DNA from: Methanoculleus sp. 7T
GTDB taxonomy: Archaea; Halobacteriota; Methanomicrobia; Methanomicrobiales; Methanoculleaceae
Assembly: GCF_023195915.1 (NCBI RefSeq)
Contig: NZ_JALPRP010000001.1
Coordinates: forward strand, 620,001 to 684,000
Direction: 5' to 3'
DNA length: 64,000 nt
The translations under genes were made by a program, and so were the position numbers. Below are positions 63,723 to 64,000 of this stretch, piece by piece; the first letter of the stretch is position 1; each line of letters opens with the position of its first letter. Under the pieces are notes generated by a model. The model saw only the letters and a list, made by a program, of their open reading frames with translations. It was not told where the DNA came from and searched no databases.

Positions 63723-64000
63723 TCACTCTTTCCCAAAGAACCCCCGCATGAAGGGGTACATCTCCATGATCTGCTGGCTTGCTATCTCCTCGTAGAGCCG
63801 GTAGGTGATACTCACCGCCAGCAGCAGTCCCGTCCCGCCGACCGCGCCGATCACACCGAAGAGGTTCGCGACGACCGAGAGGATCCCGATGAACGCACCG
63901 CCGATGATGGTGATCCTCGGTATGTAGCGGTCGAGGTACTTTTCAAGCACCTGCTCGTTCCGGCGGTAGCCGGGGATGTGCATCCCGCTCCGCTGAATCT
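63723..64000 (-). CDS. secY: Preprotein translocase subunit SecY (C-terminal part)
   Basis: The last 92 residues of the protein-conducting channel; the gene enters from beyond the window edge. IQRSGMHIPGYRRNEQVLEKYLDRYIPRITIIGG is the conserved region before helix 9/10, followed by a membrane helix with FGVIGAVGGTGLLLAVSITYRLYEEI. The gene order with adkA and cmk downstream supports the call. Confidence 0.94.
   Translation of the reverse strand, partial: IQRSGMHIPGYRRNEQVLEKYLDRYIPRITIIGGAFIGILSVVANLFGVIGAVGGTGLLLAVSITYRLYEEIASQQIMEMYPFMRGFFGKE

Noticed and set aside
1-64000. tRNA or rRNA genes
   Set aside because: I looked for T-loop-like GGTTCGAATCC sequences with a fitting acceptor stem in the intergenic gaps and found none; a covariance search would be needed to be sure.

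Overview
The window comes from a GC-rich hydrogenotrophic methanogen of the order Methanomicrobiales, most like Methanoculleus. This rests on complete mcr, mtr, ftr and fwd gene sets, archaeal TATA-type promoters, an Fwd-Hdr-MvhD operon, PGF-CTERM and PKD surface proteins, and archaeal information-processing genes. Nothing here was searched against a database; calls rest on motifs, lengths and gene order.

Layout: 1-4.9 kb (minus) is an information-processing operon, endA-trpS-pheS-pheT (pheT is cut by the window edge). 5.0-9.6 kb holds two convergent cell-surface proteins. 9.9-19.3 kb (minus) is a compact, overlapping operon: an Mmp11 paralogue, Mmp11, a radical SAM protein, a TPP enzyme, aksA, aksD, aksE, an unknown gene, aksF and probably nfo. 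The synthase lacks the LeuA regulatory domain and the small subunit carries the YLRT loop of homoaconitase, so I read this as a coenzyme B (2-oxosuberate) operon rather than leucine synthesis. The unassigned genes in it are candidates for the steps of coenzyme B synthesis that have no assigned enzyme.

19.8-42.4 kb is the methanogenesis core. ftr diverges from a ferredoxin-fwdF-hdrCBA-mvhD-fwdDBAC operon. Then come mcrBDCGA and mtrEDCBAF-(mtrA-G fusion)-mtrH. Together these cover CO2 reduction to formyl-methanofuran, formyl transfer, methyl transfer to coenzyme M, methane release, and the electron bifurcation that couples heterodisulfide reduction back to CO2 reduction. The mtrG position holds a second MtrA corrinoid domain fused to MtrG.

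42.7-45.2 kb is a tight three-gene operon (P-loop GTPase, soluble ABC ATPase, DUF364 protein) behind a palindromic operator-like site, probably for metal or cofactor handling. 45.3-45.7 kb is a RelE/RelB-type toxin-antitoxin pair. 46.5-47.5 kb encodes a SelB-like protein with a degenerate GTPase domain. 47.7-51.9 kb is a BtuCDF/FecBCD-type importer plus a TIM-barrel protein. 52.3-55.1 kb is an ECF transporter (S, A, T). 55.3-56.9 kb has a surface protein and a histone deacetylase-family enzyme. 57.0-58.8 kb is an AT-rich, probably acquired two-gene module with a papain/C39-like protein. 59.4-61.2 kb is an isolated atpC-atpD pair. 61.7-64 kb is the conserved secY-adkA-EMC3/DUF106-cmk block, with secY cut by the window edge. 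GC-rich hairpin repeats recur in the larger intergenic gaps.
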